A DNA stretch of 64,000 nt, taken from assembly GCA_002359215.1 (NCBI GenBank), contig DEMN01000012.1, positions 124,001 to 188,000 of the forward strand, given 5' to 3'. The DNA is from Flavobacteriales bacterium UBA2669 (GTDB lineage: Bacteria; Bacteroidota; Bacteroidia; Flavobacteriales_E; Vicingaceae). Positions 8,692 to 17,188 of this stretch are shown in pieces. A program made the position numbers and the translations under genes. Positions within the stretch are counted from its first letter, which is position 1, and each line of letters opens with the position of its first letter. The notes under the pieces were generated by a model. The model had not been told where the DNA came from. It searched no databases and saw only the letters and a list, made by a program, of their open reading frames with translations.

Positions 8692-9365
8692 TGAAAATCC
8701 TTACTCAAAATATCACCTCATTTTTAGCACGAGAAAAAAAATCGTTGAATGATTTTTGTGCTGAATATGCTATTGCCAACATCAATGAATTGTCTTTGGG
8801 CAATTTACAATTGTTTTGCACCAACAACCAGTTAGATTTTGAAAACATGCTTACCAGACCAATGTTTGTTGATAGGTCTAAAATGAAAGACATTAAATTA
8901 TTGATTTTAGATGTAGATGGTGTTATGACTGATGCGGGAATGTTTTTTACAGAAAATGGCGACCAGTTTAAAAAATATAATGCTAAAGATGGAATGGCAA
9001 TAATGGCGTTGCCAAAAGTTGGAGTTGAAGCAGGTATTATTTCATCGGGATACAAATTGGAAGTGGTAAAAGCTCGTGCCGAATTATTAAATATTAAACA
9101 CCTATATGTTGGTCAAGAACCTAAGTTGGAAATTCTTAACCAATGGTGCGAAAAACTAAACATTACACTTGCTGAAGTAGCCATTATTGGTGATGATATT
9201 AATGATTTACATGTAATGAGAGCTGTTGGCTTTAGTGCTTGTCCTGCCGATGCGGTACTGAAAGTAAAAGAAACGGTTGATTTGGTCTTACAAACCAAAG
9301 GAGGTGATGGCTGTGTTAGAGAATTTGTAGATTTTTATTTGTTGGATGAACCATTAACCAAATAA
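8691..9365 (+). CDS. kdsC: KdsC-like HAD phosphatase with N-terminal extension
   Basis: A 224-residue HAD-superfamily phosphatase. The catalytic Asp pair is D74/D76 (ILDVDGVMTDAGMFF), motif II is ISSG, and motif IV is IIGDDINDL; the arrangement without a large cap is that of KdsC, which removes the phosphate from KDO 8-phosphate. Residues 1-65 are an extra helical stretch absent from standard KdsC (about 180 residues), with a helix-turn-helix-like rhythm (SLNDFCAEYAIANINELSL). It starts inside the stop codon of the DAHP synthase and is followed with no gap by the DUF3820 gene. The substrate could be KDO8P or the phosphorylated product of the neighbouring synthase; this cannot be decided from sequence. 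Confidence 0.78.
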   Translation: MKILTQNITSFLAREKKSLNDFCAEYAIANINELSLGNLQLFCTNNQLDFENMLTRPMFVDRSKMKDIKLLILDVDGVMTDAGMFFTENGDQFKKYNAKDGMAIMALPKVGVEAGIISSGYKLEVVKARAELLNIKHLYVGQEPKLEILNQWCEKLNITLAEVAIIGDDINDLHVMRAVGFSACPADAVLKVKETVDLVLQTKGGDGCVREFVDFYLLDEPLTK

Positions 9366-9593
9366 ATGCAAACTAACGAAGGCAATCCGGAATTACTTAT
9401 AGAATTAGTTAGAATGCAAATGCCTTTTGGAAAGTATAAAGGACGACTTATTTGCGATTTACCTTCATTCTATTTAGAATGGTTTCAACGAGAAGGATTT
9501 CCCAAAGGTAAATTAGGCGTTTTATTAGAAACCATGCACGAAATAAGATTAAATGGCTTAGAACATTTGTTAGTTCCTTTAAGGAGAAGGTAA
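9366..9593 (+). CDS. DUF3820 family protein
   Basis: A 75-residue protein with the DUF3820 signature: MPFGKYKGRLICDLP (14-28), YLEWF, and GFPKGKLGVLLETM with a final LNGLEHLLVPL. The family is widespread, single-domain and of unknown biochemical function. Its ATG directly follows the stop codon of the KdsC-like gene, so it is the last gene of the operon starting at 6695. It converges on the nuclease gene at 9611. Confidence 0.85.
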   Translation: MQTNEGNPELLIELVRMQMPFGKYKGRLICDLPSFYLEWFQREGFPKGKLGVLLETMHEIRLNGLEHLLVPLRRR

Positions 9594-9610
9594 TCCCTAA
9601 TCTCCTATTT

Positions 9611-10492
9611 CTAATTCATCCCCCAACAAGCATTACAAACACTTTTTTCAATTTTATTTTCAATACTATCAGGGAGCTGATGAAAAAAATCGATGCCTGT
9701 CATCTGCTCAACACTATCAATGCTTACAATAAACTTGTTTAATGGAAAAGATGATTTTTTATTAGGCAAAATAAAGCCTATCGCTTTTGTAACATTGCTT
9801 TTATACTCCAAAATAACTTTGTAATAATATTTCGGAATGCTCACCTTATTTTCTCCAATGGTAGGCAAACTATCTTCTAAAACAGGGCCTGTAACCACAT
9901 AAATGGTATCGTATAGTTTAGCCCAATCTCTAACTTGTTCTTCTAATTTTTTCCAAATACCTCTGTTAAAACTAGGCGTTTGCGGACTCATATTGCTATA
10001 AAAAAATGAACAACTCATAGCATCTGCCGACCATGACAAATCTCCTGCTGGAGCTAAATGTCCTCTGTCAAATCCGGAACCTTTGTAGTCGGTTGATGTA
10101 GCTGAACCAGTAAGTACTTTTGGATCAGGTCTGAAATCGTCTGTTCTATCTGCTTTTTTTATGGTTTCAGCTTTTGTAAATTCATAAGCTATCCATTTGG
10201 CTTGTTCGTGTGTTTCACTATATACCAGACGAAAACCAGTATGTTCAATGATTACTTCATCATCAACAAGATTAGGAAGTTCCAATAAATCTATTATAAT
10301 AAAACTACTTGATGTAGCAATAATAGTATCTTTTGTAGTTGCTAATGTATCATTTGCAGATAAAGCACTTGAAGTATTTTGATTTGGAATTTCTATTGTT
10401 GTATTATCTGTATGATTATAAAAAGCAGACCAAACAAATGAAAGTAAGATAACAACCAAAATGATGGACAAGATAACAATGGTCTTTTTCAT
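9611..10492 (-). CDS. DNA/RNA non-specific endonuclease (NUC family), membrane-anchored or exported
   Basis: A 293-residue protein with one N-terminal hydrophobic segment (5-23), a Ser/Thr-rich linker, and a beta-beta-alpha metal nuclease domain. The catalytic DRGH motif is at 142-145 (DRGHLAPAGD), and the metal-binding region SNMSPQTPSFNRGIW follows as in EndA/NucA nucleases. Family members cut DNA and RNA with Mg2+, often outside the cytoplasm; here the hydrophobic segment suggests periplasmic or surface placement. It lies 11 bases downstream of tyrS on the same strand, probably co-transcribed. Confidence 0.9.
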   Translation of the reverse strand: MKKTIVILSIILVVILLSFVWSAFYNHTDNTTIEIPNQNTSSALSANDTLATTKDTIIATSSSFIIIDLLELPNLVDDEVIIEHTGFRLVYSETHEQAKWIAYEFTKAETIKKADRTDDFRPDPKVLTGSATSTDYKGSGFDRGHLAPAGDLSWSADAMSCSFFYSNMSPQTPSFNRGIWKKLEEQVRDWAKLYDTIYVVTGPVLEDSLPTIGENKVSIPKYYYKVILEYKSNVTKAIGFILPNKKSSFPLNKFIVSIDSVEQMTGIDFFHQLPDSIENKIEKSVCNACWGMN

Positions 10493-10503
10493 TGACTGTT
10501 AAT

Positions 10504-11784
10504 TTATCCCACTTTTACCACAAAATAATTTTTCTTACCTCTTTGTAAAAGCAAGTAGTTGTTATTGATTAAAAATGAAGCATCAACCACAGTATTCTCA
10601 TCAACTTTACTTTTGTTAACACTAATTGAATTTTCTTTTAATGCTCTTCTGGCCTCACCATTAGAAGTTAAAAAGTTGGTTTGAGCTGCTAATAATTCAA
10701 TAATAGGAATACCACTATTAAACTGGCTTTTAGAAATTTCTGTTTGAGGAACGCCTTCAAAAACGGCATTAAATAAATCTTCAGGTAATTTTTTTAATCC
10801 CTCAACCGCTTCATCACCTGTTTTAAATAAAATTTCAGAAGCATTTACAGCCGCATCATAATCTTCTTGCGAGTGGACTCTAACGGTAATATCTTCAGCT
10901 AACGCTTTTTGTAAAATACGCAAGTGTGGTGCTTCCTCATGTTGTTTGATAAGGTTATCTATTTCCTCTTTTAGTTTTAGCGTAAAAATTTTAATGTAAT
11001 TTTTAGCATCATCATCAGAAGCATTTATCCAATATTGGTAAAAGGCATAAGGCGAAGTTTTCTCAGGGTCTAACCAAACACTTCCTCCTGCTGTTTTTCC
11101 AAACTTAGTTCCATCAGCTTTTTTTATTAATGGGGTAGTTACAGCAAAAGCTTCGTTGCCCGACATTCTTCTAATCAATTCTGTTCCGGTAACAATATTT
11201 CCCCATTGATCCGAGCCACCTAATTGTACTTTGCAATTTTTATTCGTGTTTAACCAGTAAAAATCATAGCCCTGCACCAGTTGGTAAGAAAATTCAGTAA
11301 ACGACATGCCCGATTCTAACCTGGTTTTCACAGAATCTTTACTCATCATGTAATTAATAGTAATATGTTTACCTACATCTCTAATAAAGTCTAAAAAATT
11401 CATGTTTTTAAACCAATCGTAGTTGTTTACCATTTCTGCAGAGTTTGCTCCACAATCAAAATCTAAAAATTTTGACAATTGTACTTTTATAGCTTCTAAA
11501 TTTTGTTGCACTTCATCAGGAGTCAATAAATTTCTTTCTGCAGACTTACCTGAAGGATCTCCTACCATTCCTGTAGCTCCACCAATTAAAGCAAAAGGTT
11601 TATGTCCTGATTTTTGCAAATGAACTAAAGTCATAATCTGAACTAAATGCCCAATATGCAACGAATCAGCTGTTGGATCAAACCCAATATAAGCCGAAGT
11701 TACTTCTTTCTTAAATTGTTCTTCAGTTCCCGGCATCATGTCGTGAACCATTCCTCGCCACTTTAGTTCTTCAATAAAATTCAT
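10504..11784 (-). CDS. tyrS: Tyrosyl-tRNA synthetase
   Basis: A 426-residue class I aminoacyl-tRNA synthetase that charges tRNA-Tyr. It has the HIGH motif (LHIGHLVQ, about 39-46), the tyrosine-binding YQLVQGYDF stretch, the KMSKS-equivalent KFGKT (GTKFGKTAGG), and a C-terminal S4-like RNA-binding domain. The ATG at 11784 (MNFIEELKWRGM) is taken as the start: the frame also opens at a TTG at 11790, but the ATG fits the family N-terminus. A -7 box TAAATTTG lies 28 bases upstream. Confidence 0.97.
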   Translation of the reverse strand: MNFIEELKWRGMVHDMMPGTEEQFKKEVTSAYIGFDPTADSLHIGHLVQIMTLVHLQKSGHKPFALIGGATGMVGDPSGKSAERNLLTPDEVQQNLEAIKVQLSKFLDFDCGANSAEMVNNYDWFKNMNFLDFIRDVGKHITINYMMSKDSVKTRLESGMSFTEFSYQLVQGYDFYWLNTNKNCKVQLGGSDQWGNIVTGTELIRRMSGNEAFAVTTPLIKKADGTKFGKTAGGSVWLDPEKTSPYAFYQYWINASDDDAKNYIKIFTLKLKEEIDNLIKQHEEAPHLRILQKALAEDITVRVHSQEDYDAAVNASEILFKTGDEAVEGLKKLPEDLFNAVFEGVPQTEISKSQFNSGIPIIELLAAQTNFLTSNGEARRALKENSISVNKSKVDENTVVDASFLINNNYLLLQRGKKNYFVVKVG

Positions 11785-11811
11785 AAGCAAAAGTTTGTTT
11801 TTTTAAGGAGA

Positions 11812-11819
11812 CAAATTTA
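11812..11819 (-). promoter_or_regulatory. Promoter -7 box (TAAATTTG) of tyrS
   Basis: On the minus strand TAAATTTG fits TAnnTTTG, with the tyrS ATG 28 bases downstream. No good -33 element is seen at 17-23 bases. Confidence 0.5.
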
Positions 11820-11924
11820 GCAATAAAAGCGAAAGCTTAAGAATAAAAAAACTTGATTTGTCGATAAAACGAACTCATTAACCTCATTTAACGTTTTTCG
11901 GACAAAAGTCTAAAAAACGGATTG

Positions 11925-11932
11925 TATCTTTG
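11925..11932 (+). promoter_or_regulatory. Promoter -7 box (TATCTTTG) of rimO
   Basis: TATCTTTG is a full match to TAnnTTTG. It places transcription start near 11938 and therefore excludes the possible TTG start at 11922, leaving the TTG at 11955 as the rimO start with a short leader. Confidence 0.6.
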
Positions 11933-11954
11933 CAAAAAATTAATTGAAATCTCT

Positions 11955-13265
11955 TTGAAAACGAAAACCCTAAAAAAGAACAAAGTAAATGTAATTACAT
12001 TAGGTTGTTCTAAAAACTTATTCGACTCGGAAGTAGCAATGACACAGCTTAAAGCCAATGGTTTTGAGGTGGAGCACGAAGCTGAACAAGACGATTCCGA
12101 AATTGTAATTATTAATACTTGCGGATTTATTGATAACGCTAAGCAAGAATCGATAGATACTATTTTACGATATGCTGAAGCTAAAAAAGAAGGTTTTGTA
12201 GATAAGTTATACGTTACTGGATGTCTTTCTGAACGATATAAAGATTCTCTTGAAAAAGAAATTACCGAAGTAGATGCCTATTTTGGGACGAAAGAATTAC
12301 CAAGATTATTAAAAACACTAAAAGCCGATTACAAACACGAGTTAATTGGCGAAAGAATTATTACTACGCCCAATCATTACGCCTATTTAAAAATTTCTGA
12401 AGGCTGCGACAGAGCTTGTTCTTTCTGTGCTATTCCGCTAATGAGAGGAAAACACGAATCAGTGCCCATAGAACAATTGGTGGAACAAGCTAAAAATTTA
12501 GCTAAACAAGGCGTTAAAGAGTTAATTTTAATTGCTCAGGAACTTACTTTTTATGGGTTGGATATTTATAAAGAAAGACGATTATCAGACTTGCTTAATG
12601 CTTTGTCGGAAGTGGAAGGAATTGAATGGATAAGATTGCATTACGCTTATCCAACAGGTTTTCCGATAGATATTATTGAAACCATGAAAAGCAATCCGAA
12701 AGTATGTAATTACTTAGATATTCCTTTACAACATGCTTCAAACAACATGTTGAAGGCTATGAGGAGAGGAGCTACTAGAGAAAAAACTACTCAGTTAATA
12801 AAAGATATCAGAGCTATTATTCCTGAAATTACCATTAGAACTACCTTCATTGTCGGTTTTCCGGGAGAGACACGAGAAGATATTGAAGAAATGAAAGCTT
12901 GGATACAAGAAATGCAGTTCGACAGATTGGGTGTTTTCACTTATTCTCATGAAGAAGATACCCATGCATATCAGTATGAAGATACACTTACAGACGAAGA
13001 AAAAGAAGCTCGTGCTGAAGAAGTAATGTCAGTACAACAACAAATTTCACTTAACTTAAATGAAAAGAAAGTAGGAGAAACATTTAAAGTGCTTTTCGAT
13101 AGAATGGAAGGTGGTTATTTTGTTGGAAGAACAGAATTTGATTCTCCCGAAGTAGATAATGAAGTGTTGGTAGATGCCGCTGAGCATTATGTGAGAATAG
13201 GAGATTTTGCCAACGTTAAAATAACATCTGCCGGAGATTTTGATTTGTATGGAGAAGTGGTTTAA
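11955..13265 (+). CDS. rimO: Ribosomal protein uS12 methylthiotransferase RimO
   Basis: A 436-residue radical-SAM enzyme that methylthiolates an Asp of ribosomal protein S12. The N-terminal UPF0004 domain has its three cluster cysteines (LGCSKN, NTCGFI, TGCLSERY), the radical-SAM cluster motif is CDRACSFC, and a C-terminal TRAM domain ends the protein. There is no ATG near the N-terminus. TTG at 11955 (giving MKTKTLKKNKVNVITLGC) fits the family start and lies downstream of the -7 box at 11925-11932; the frame extends upstream to a TTG at 11922, which would overlap that promoter. Use of a TTG start is unusual in the window. Confidence 0.95.
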   Translation: MKTKTLKKNKVNVITLGCSKNLFDSEVAMTQLKANGFEVEHEAEQDDSEIVIINTCGFIDNAKQESIDTILRYAEAKKEGFVDKLYVTGCLSERYKDSLEKEITEVDAYFGTKELPRLLKTLKADYKHELIGERIITTPNHYAYLKISEGCDRACSFCAIPLMRGKHESVPIEQLVEQAKNLAKQGVKELILIAQELTFYGLDIYKERRLSDLLNALSEVEGIEWIRLHYAYPTGFPIDIIETMKSNPKVCNYLDIPLQHASNNMLKAMRRGATREKTTQLIKDIRAIIPEITIRTTFIVGFPGETREDIEEMKAWIQEMQFDRLGVFTYSHEEDTHAYQYEDTLTDEEKEARAEEVMSVQQQISLNLNEKKVGETFKVLFDRMEGGYFVGRTEFDSPEVDNEVLVDAAEHYVRIGDFANVKITSAGDFDLYGEVV

Positions 13266-13367
13266 TGTTCTAATTTTTTAATATAACAATGTACCAATTG
13301 TTTAATTTGAAGTTAGATTTTAATTGGAAGTCAACCTAGAACCGAGAACTGATAAACTGTTAACTAA

Positions 13368-14966
13368 ATGAACAAACAAACCATACCATATTCACAAACA
13401 ACATTTTTTTCTTCGTTAATCAACGATTATTTGACTGATGATGAAAAATTAGACTCTTTTATCAATCATAATTGTTCACTTCAAGCTTTTGCTGACGCGA
13501 TTGCTGAACGTAAACAAACTTCTGTTAACAGAGAGTTAATTGTTAAACAACTTCAACAACAATACAATGATTTACCAATAAGTAATGCTGTTAAAGAAAA
13601 TATTGAGCAATTAAAAAATACCAACTGCTTTACCATTACTACCGGACATCAACTCAATTTATTTACAGGTCCTTTATATTTTATATATAAAATTATATCG
13701 GCAATAAACTTAGCTAAAACGCTTAAAGCTACTTACCCTGAAAATGATTTTGTTCCCGTTTTTTGGATGGCAACAGAAGATCACGATTTTGAGGAAGTCA
13801 ACCATTTTACTTTGTTTAATGAAAGGTTATCCATACAAAAAAAAGCAGGAGAAGATGGCGCAGTTGGTAGATTAAATTTAACAAATGCTCCACAAGTAGC
13901 TCAACAATTAGAGGAGTTGCTTGGCGATAGAAATGGTGGAGATAAAATTGTGGAACTGTTTAGACAGTTTTATACTAGTAATAATAATTTTACACAAGCA
14001 ACAAAAGCCTTGGTAAACCATTTGTTTGGTGAATATGGTTTGGTAATTATTGATGGTGATGATGCTGAGTTGAAAAAAAGCATGATTCCTTATTTTGAGC
14101 AAGAATTAGTAACTCAAAAGAATCACCAATTTATTGAACAAACTACGCAAAAATTAACTGATTTAGGGTATAAAAGTCAGGTTACACCTCGAGAAATTAA
14201 TTTGTTTTATCTTGACAACAACCTACGAGAACGTATTGTTGTTGAGGATGAACAATACAAGGTATTGAATACCAATTTAAGTTTTACCAAAGAAGAAATC
14301 CTTACGGAATTAAACAATCATCCCGAAAAATTTAGTCCGAATGTAGTAATGCGACCACTTTATCAAGAAGTGATTTTACCTAATTTGGCTTACATTGGCG
14401 GAGGAGGAGAGTTGGCTTATTGGTTTCAGCTAAAAGCCATGTTTAATGTAAACAATGTATTTTTTCCTACGTTAATTTTAAGAAATTCTGTGTTAGTAAT
14501 AGATGCAGGAAGTACTAAAAAAATGCAAAAATTAAGCTTGGAAGTCCCACAATTGTTTGAAGATACAGAAGAACTAATAAAAGAATATGTTACCCAACAT
14601 GCCGATATTAATTTAGCACTTTCCCAACAAAAAGAGCAACTTGCTAAACTGTACGAAACTATTGAAAACAAAGCTGTTCAGCTGGATAAAACATTGCAAG
14701 CAGTTGTAAATGCGGAACTTCAGAAAGCTACCAACGGCATTAATAATATTGAAGCTCGTCTGCTAAAAGCAGAAAAACAACGTGAGGAAGTTGCAGTAAA
14801 CCAAATCAGGAGCATAAAAGATAAACTTTTCCCAAATGGTGGTTTGCAAGAGCGACACGATAATATGAGTTCTTTATTGCTTTTCTACGGAATGGATATT
14901 ATTCCAATATTAATGCAGCACCTTCATCCACTAGATAAAGAGTTGGTGGTGTTGATGGACAAATAA
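13368..14966 (+). CDS. bshC: Putative cysteine ligase BshC (bacillithiol synthesis)
   Basis: A 532-residue protein with family motifs TGHQLNLFTGPLYFIYKI (about 92-109), PVFWMATEDHDFEEVNHF, and YIGGGGELAYWFQLK, plus a C-terminal coiled coil (about 410-490). BshC adds cysteine to glucosaminyl-malate, the last step of bacillithiol formation, a low-molecular-weight thiol used by Bacillota and many Bacteroidota. Length is normal. It stands alone: 102 bases separate it from rimO, and the next gene converges. No bshA or bshB is in the window. Confidence 0.94.
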   Translation: MNKQTIPYSQTTFFSSLINDYLTDDEKLDSFINHNCSLQAFADAIAERKQTSVNRELIVKQLQQQYNDLPISNAVKENIEQLKNTNCFTITTGHQLNLFTGPLYFIYKIISAINLAKTLKATYPENDFVPVFWMATEDHDFEEVNHFTLFNERLSIQKKAGEDGAVGRLNLTNAPQVAQQLEELLGDRNGGDKIVELFRQFYTSNNNFTQATKALVNHLFGEYGLVIIDGDDAELKKSMIPYFEQELVTQKNHQFIEQTTQKLTDLGYKSQVTPREINLFYLDNNLRERIVVEDEQYKVLNTNLSFTKEEILTELNNHPEKFSPNVVMRPLYQEVILPNLAYIGGGGELAYWFQLKAMFNVNNVFFPTLILRNSVLVIDAGSTKKMQKLSLEVPQLFEDTEELIKEYVTQHADINLALSQQKEQLAKLYETIENKAVQLDKTLQAVVNAELQKATNGINNIEARLLKAEKQREEVAVNQIRSIKDKLFPNGGLQERHDNMSSLLLFYGMDIIPILMQHLHPLDKELVVLMDK

Positions 14967-15006
14967 AAAATCCAACCGTATTTTCTAATTAGATGGTACT
15001 ATTCTC

Positions 15007-16419
15007 TTAATTCTTAATAAACTTTTTAGTGGTAGTTTGTTTGTTCGTTCGAACACTAATCAAATAAACGCCACGAGACAACTCACTAACATTTAATCTA
15101 TTGGTTGTTGGTATAATGGTTTTTATGGTTTTACCTGTAATGTCATAAATAATAACTTTATCAATAGGAGTATTTCCATTTTCTATCATCATAAAATCAT
15201 TTACCGGATTAGGATAAATTAAAAGAGCAGTTGAGTTTTGCTCAGTAATTCCAACAGTAGAATTATAATAAACAGAATCACAATAAGAATCATTACATCC
15301 GCCATTGTTTGCAACAGTTAAACAAACATTGTAACTTCCTGTTGCAGCATATTGATGTGTTGGATTTTGTAAAGTAGAAGTGTTACCATCACCAAAATCC
15401 CAAAACCAAGTTGTTATTGGTGATAGAGGGAAAGTACTTTGATCCGAAAAATTGAACAAACCTGCTCCATTGTTGTTATGTGTAAAATTTGAAGTAGGAA
15501 AATCATGTATAGTTATTGGAGAAAATCCCATAAAGGTACAGCCATGAGAAGTGGTGATAATATAGGTCACCATATATGTGCCAGGTTGAAAATAAGTGTA
15601 CATTACAGGGGAAGGACCAACATGAGAATTACCATCACCAAAATCCCAAAACTCACTAACGACAACATTGCCCGTTCCACTTCCAGGATTATTCATTCCA
15701 AAAAAGGTAACAACATCGCCTGAACAGACATCGGTAGGAGCAGATATAGTGGCAAAACCATCATTTTCACAAGCTAAAGGAATATAAATTAGCATTACAC
15801 TTGTTCCGGTGTCTAATCCTCCACAACCATTCACTTTAGGATAAATATCTACAAAAACGCGATAGTGATAACCTCCCGGAAGAGAATCGAAAATGGTAGA
15901 ATCTTGCCAACCTCCCAATGTTCCTAAGGGAAATGAATTGTTTTGTTCTTCTATTTTATAGAAAACAGAATCTGCGGTGGTTGTTACATGCAACTCTAAT
16001 AAACCAGAATCTGGATTATTAGTAGAATCTGCTTCTACCGTTACAGAATCTATGTTAAAAACAGGAGGAGTTGGTGGATTAGTAGAAAAATTATAATAAA
16101 TGGTATCTCCACTTGAGTTGGCAATAGTTAACTGAAAAGTATCTTGACACAATTGAGAATAGTTGGTAATTCCTGTTGTAGAAACATTGTTTACGGGTGT
16201 TGTATTCGCAGGGTGAGAACCTGTTAATGAAAAAGTATAGGGAGCAACACCTCCGGAAACTTCTATATATAAACTACCATAAGGATTGGGTAATGGGTTT
16301 GAATTTATACTATCACAATCTAAACAAGTAGTTACAACACTTGAGGAATCAATACTGATTTGAGCATTTAAGTTGATTGCTAATACAATTACTAAAAGTA
16401 GGGTTAAAATTTTTTGCAT
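15007..16419 (-). CDS. PKD-domain surface protein with T9SS sorting domain
   Basis: A 470-residue exported protein. It has a signal peptide (1-19, ending LNAQ), a Thr/Ser-rich N-terminal half with a SprB-like GGVAPYTFSLTGS segment, and two PKD domains marked by EFWDFGDGNSHVG and WFWDFGDGNTSTL with following GTYMVTYI and GSYNVCLTV. A type A T9SS C-terminal domain starts at LLIYPNPVNDFMMIENG and ends TTTKKFIKN. It should be delivered to the cell surface by T9SS, possibly as an adhesin-like structural protein. No catalytic domain is visible. It stands alone on the minus strand, converging with bshC. Confidence 0.87.
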   Translation of the reverse strand: MQKILTLLLVIVLAINLNAQISIDSSSVVTTCLDCDSINSNPLPNPYGSLYIEVSGGVAPYTFSLTGSHPANTTPVNNVSTTGITNYSQLCQDTFQLTIANSSGDTIYYNFSTNPPTPPVFNIDSVTVEADSTNNPDSGLLELHVTTTADSVFYKIEEQNNSFPLGTLGGWQDSTIFDSLPGGYHYRVFVDIYPKVNGCGGLDTGTSVMLIYIPLACENDGFATISAPTDVCSGDVVTFFGMNNPGSGTGNVVVSEFWDFGDGNSHVGPSPVMYTYFQPGTYMVTYIITTSHGCTFMGFSPITIHDFPTSNFTHNNNGAGLFNFSDQSTFPLSPITTWFWDFGDGNTSTLQNPTHQYAATGSYNVCLTVANNGGCNDSYCDSVYYNSTVGITEQNSTALLIYPNPVNDFMMIENGNTPIDKVIIYDITGKTIKTIIPTTNRLNVSELSRGVYLISVRTNKQTTTKKFIKN

Positions 16420-16570
16420 TGTTTCTTTGAATTTTATTAATATAGTAGCACTAAGACTTTGTTTTTTTATTTTAGTTGCTTTGTGAAGGTAATAAAAGTT
16501 AACTAGATGAACTAATAGGATATTAAAATTTCAGAACGAAAATTTAGCTTCTTTGCGATTAAAAAACGAT

Positions 16571-17182
16571 TTAACAATACTCAAACGTACAGAATACAAA
16601 GTTTTGCGTGGTATCAAAAGGAGTAGGGTGGTCGATATAAAAACTTTCTACTAGTCTAAAATGTTGACTAAAGGTATTGGTAAGTCTTTCTTTAGAGTAT
16701 TGCTGAATTTCAATGCCGCTGCATTTTTTAGGTCCATTTTCAGAAAAAGTAGCAATGGTCATCTTGCCATTTCTGCTTACTGCATTGTTCACCAAATTAA
16801 GGTAGCTTTCCACATCTTTTTTATCGGTTAAAAAATGAAAAACAGCTCTGTCGTGCCAATAATCGTACTTTTCTGTGGGATTAAAAAGTGTAACATCTTC
16901 AACAATCCATTTTACCTTATTGGCTTTCTCGGCTAATCTTTCTTTTGCTCTTTTTATCGCTGCTTCAGAAATATCTAACACCGTAATATTGGTGTAACCT
17001 AATGCTAATAAATTATCTACTAAAAAACTATCGCCACCACCAACATCAATAATGGCAGTACTTTTATCTTTAACATATTTGGTAATTTGTTCTAAAGAAG
17101 TTTCGGGAGTTGGCTGGTACCAGCTTACTTCATTTAATTGCTTGGAAGTATAAATGTTTTGCCAATGTTCTTTTCTGTCCAT
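16571..17182 (-). CDS. Class I SAM-dependent methyltransferase
   Basis: A 203-residue single-domain methyltransferase. The SAM-binding glycine motif is IIDVGGGDSFLVDNLL (about 45-60), followed by the acidic end of strand 2 (VLDISEAAIKRAKE) and motif II (WIVEDVT). The N-terminus (HWQNIYTSKQLNEVSWYQP) resembles small-molecule/thiol methyltransferases rather than RNA enzymes. It lies 6 bases downstream of the subtilase gene on the same strand and is probably co-transcribed, though no functional link is evident. Substrate unknown. Confidence 0.8.
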   Translation of the reverse strand: MDRKEHWQNIYTSKQLNEVSWYQPTPETSLEQITKYVKDKSTAIIDVGGGDSFLVDNLLALGYTNITVLDISEAAIKRAKERLAEKANKVKWIVEDVTLFNPTEKYDYWHDRAVFHFLTDKKDVESYLNLVNNAVSRNGKMTIATFSENGPKKCSGIEIQQYSKERLTNTFSQHFRLVESFYIDHPTPFDTTQNFVFCTFEYC

Positions 17183-17188
17183 CTGTAT

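Noticed and set aside
11922..11954. Longer TTG start for rimO.
   Set aside because: It overlaps the TATCTTTG promoter box, and the extra 11 residues do not fit the family N-terminus.
15007..15120. C-terminal sorting domain of the PKD protein considered as a separate repeat shared with 1438-3720 and 17189-19915.
   Set aside because: The similarity is at protein level (T9SS type A domain, YPNP motif), not a DNA repeat.
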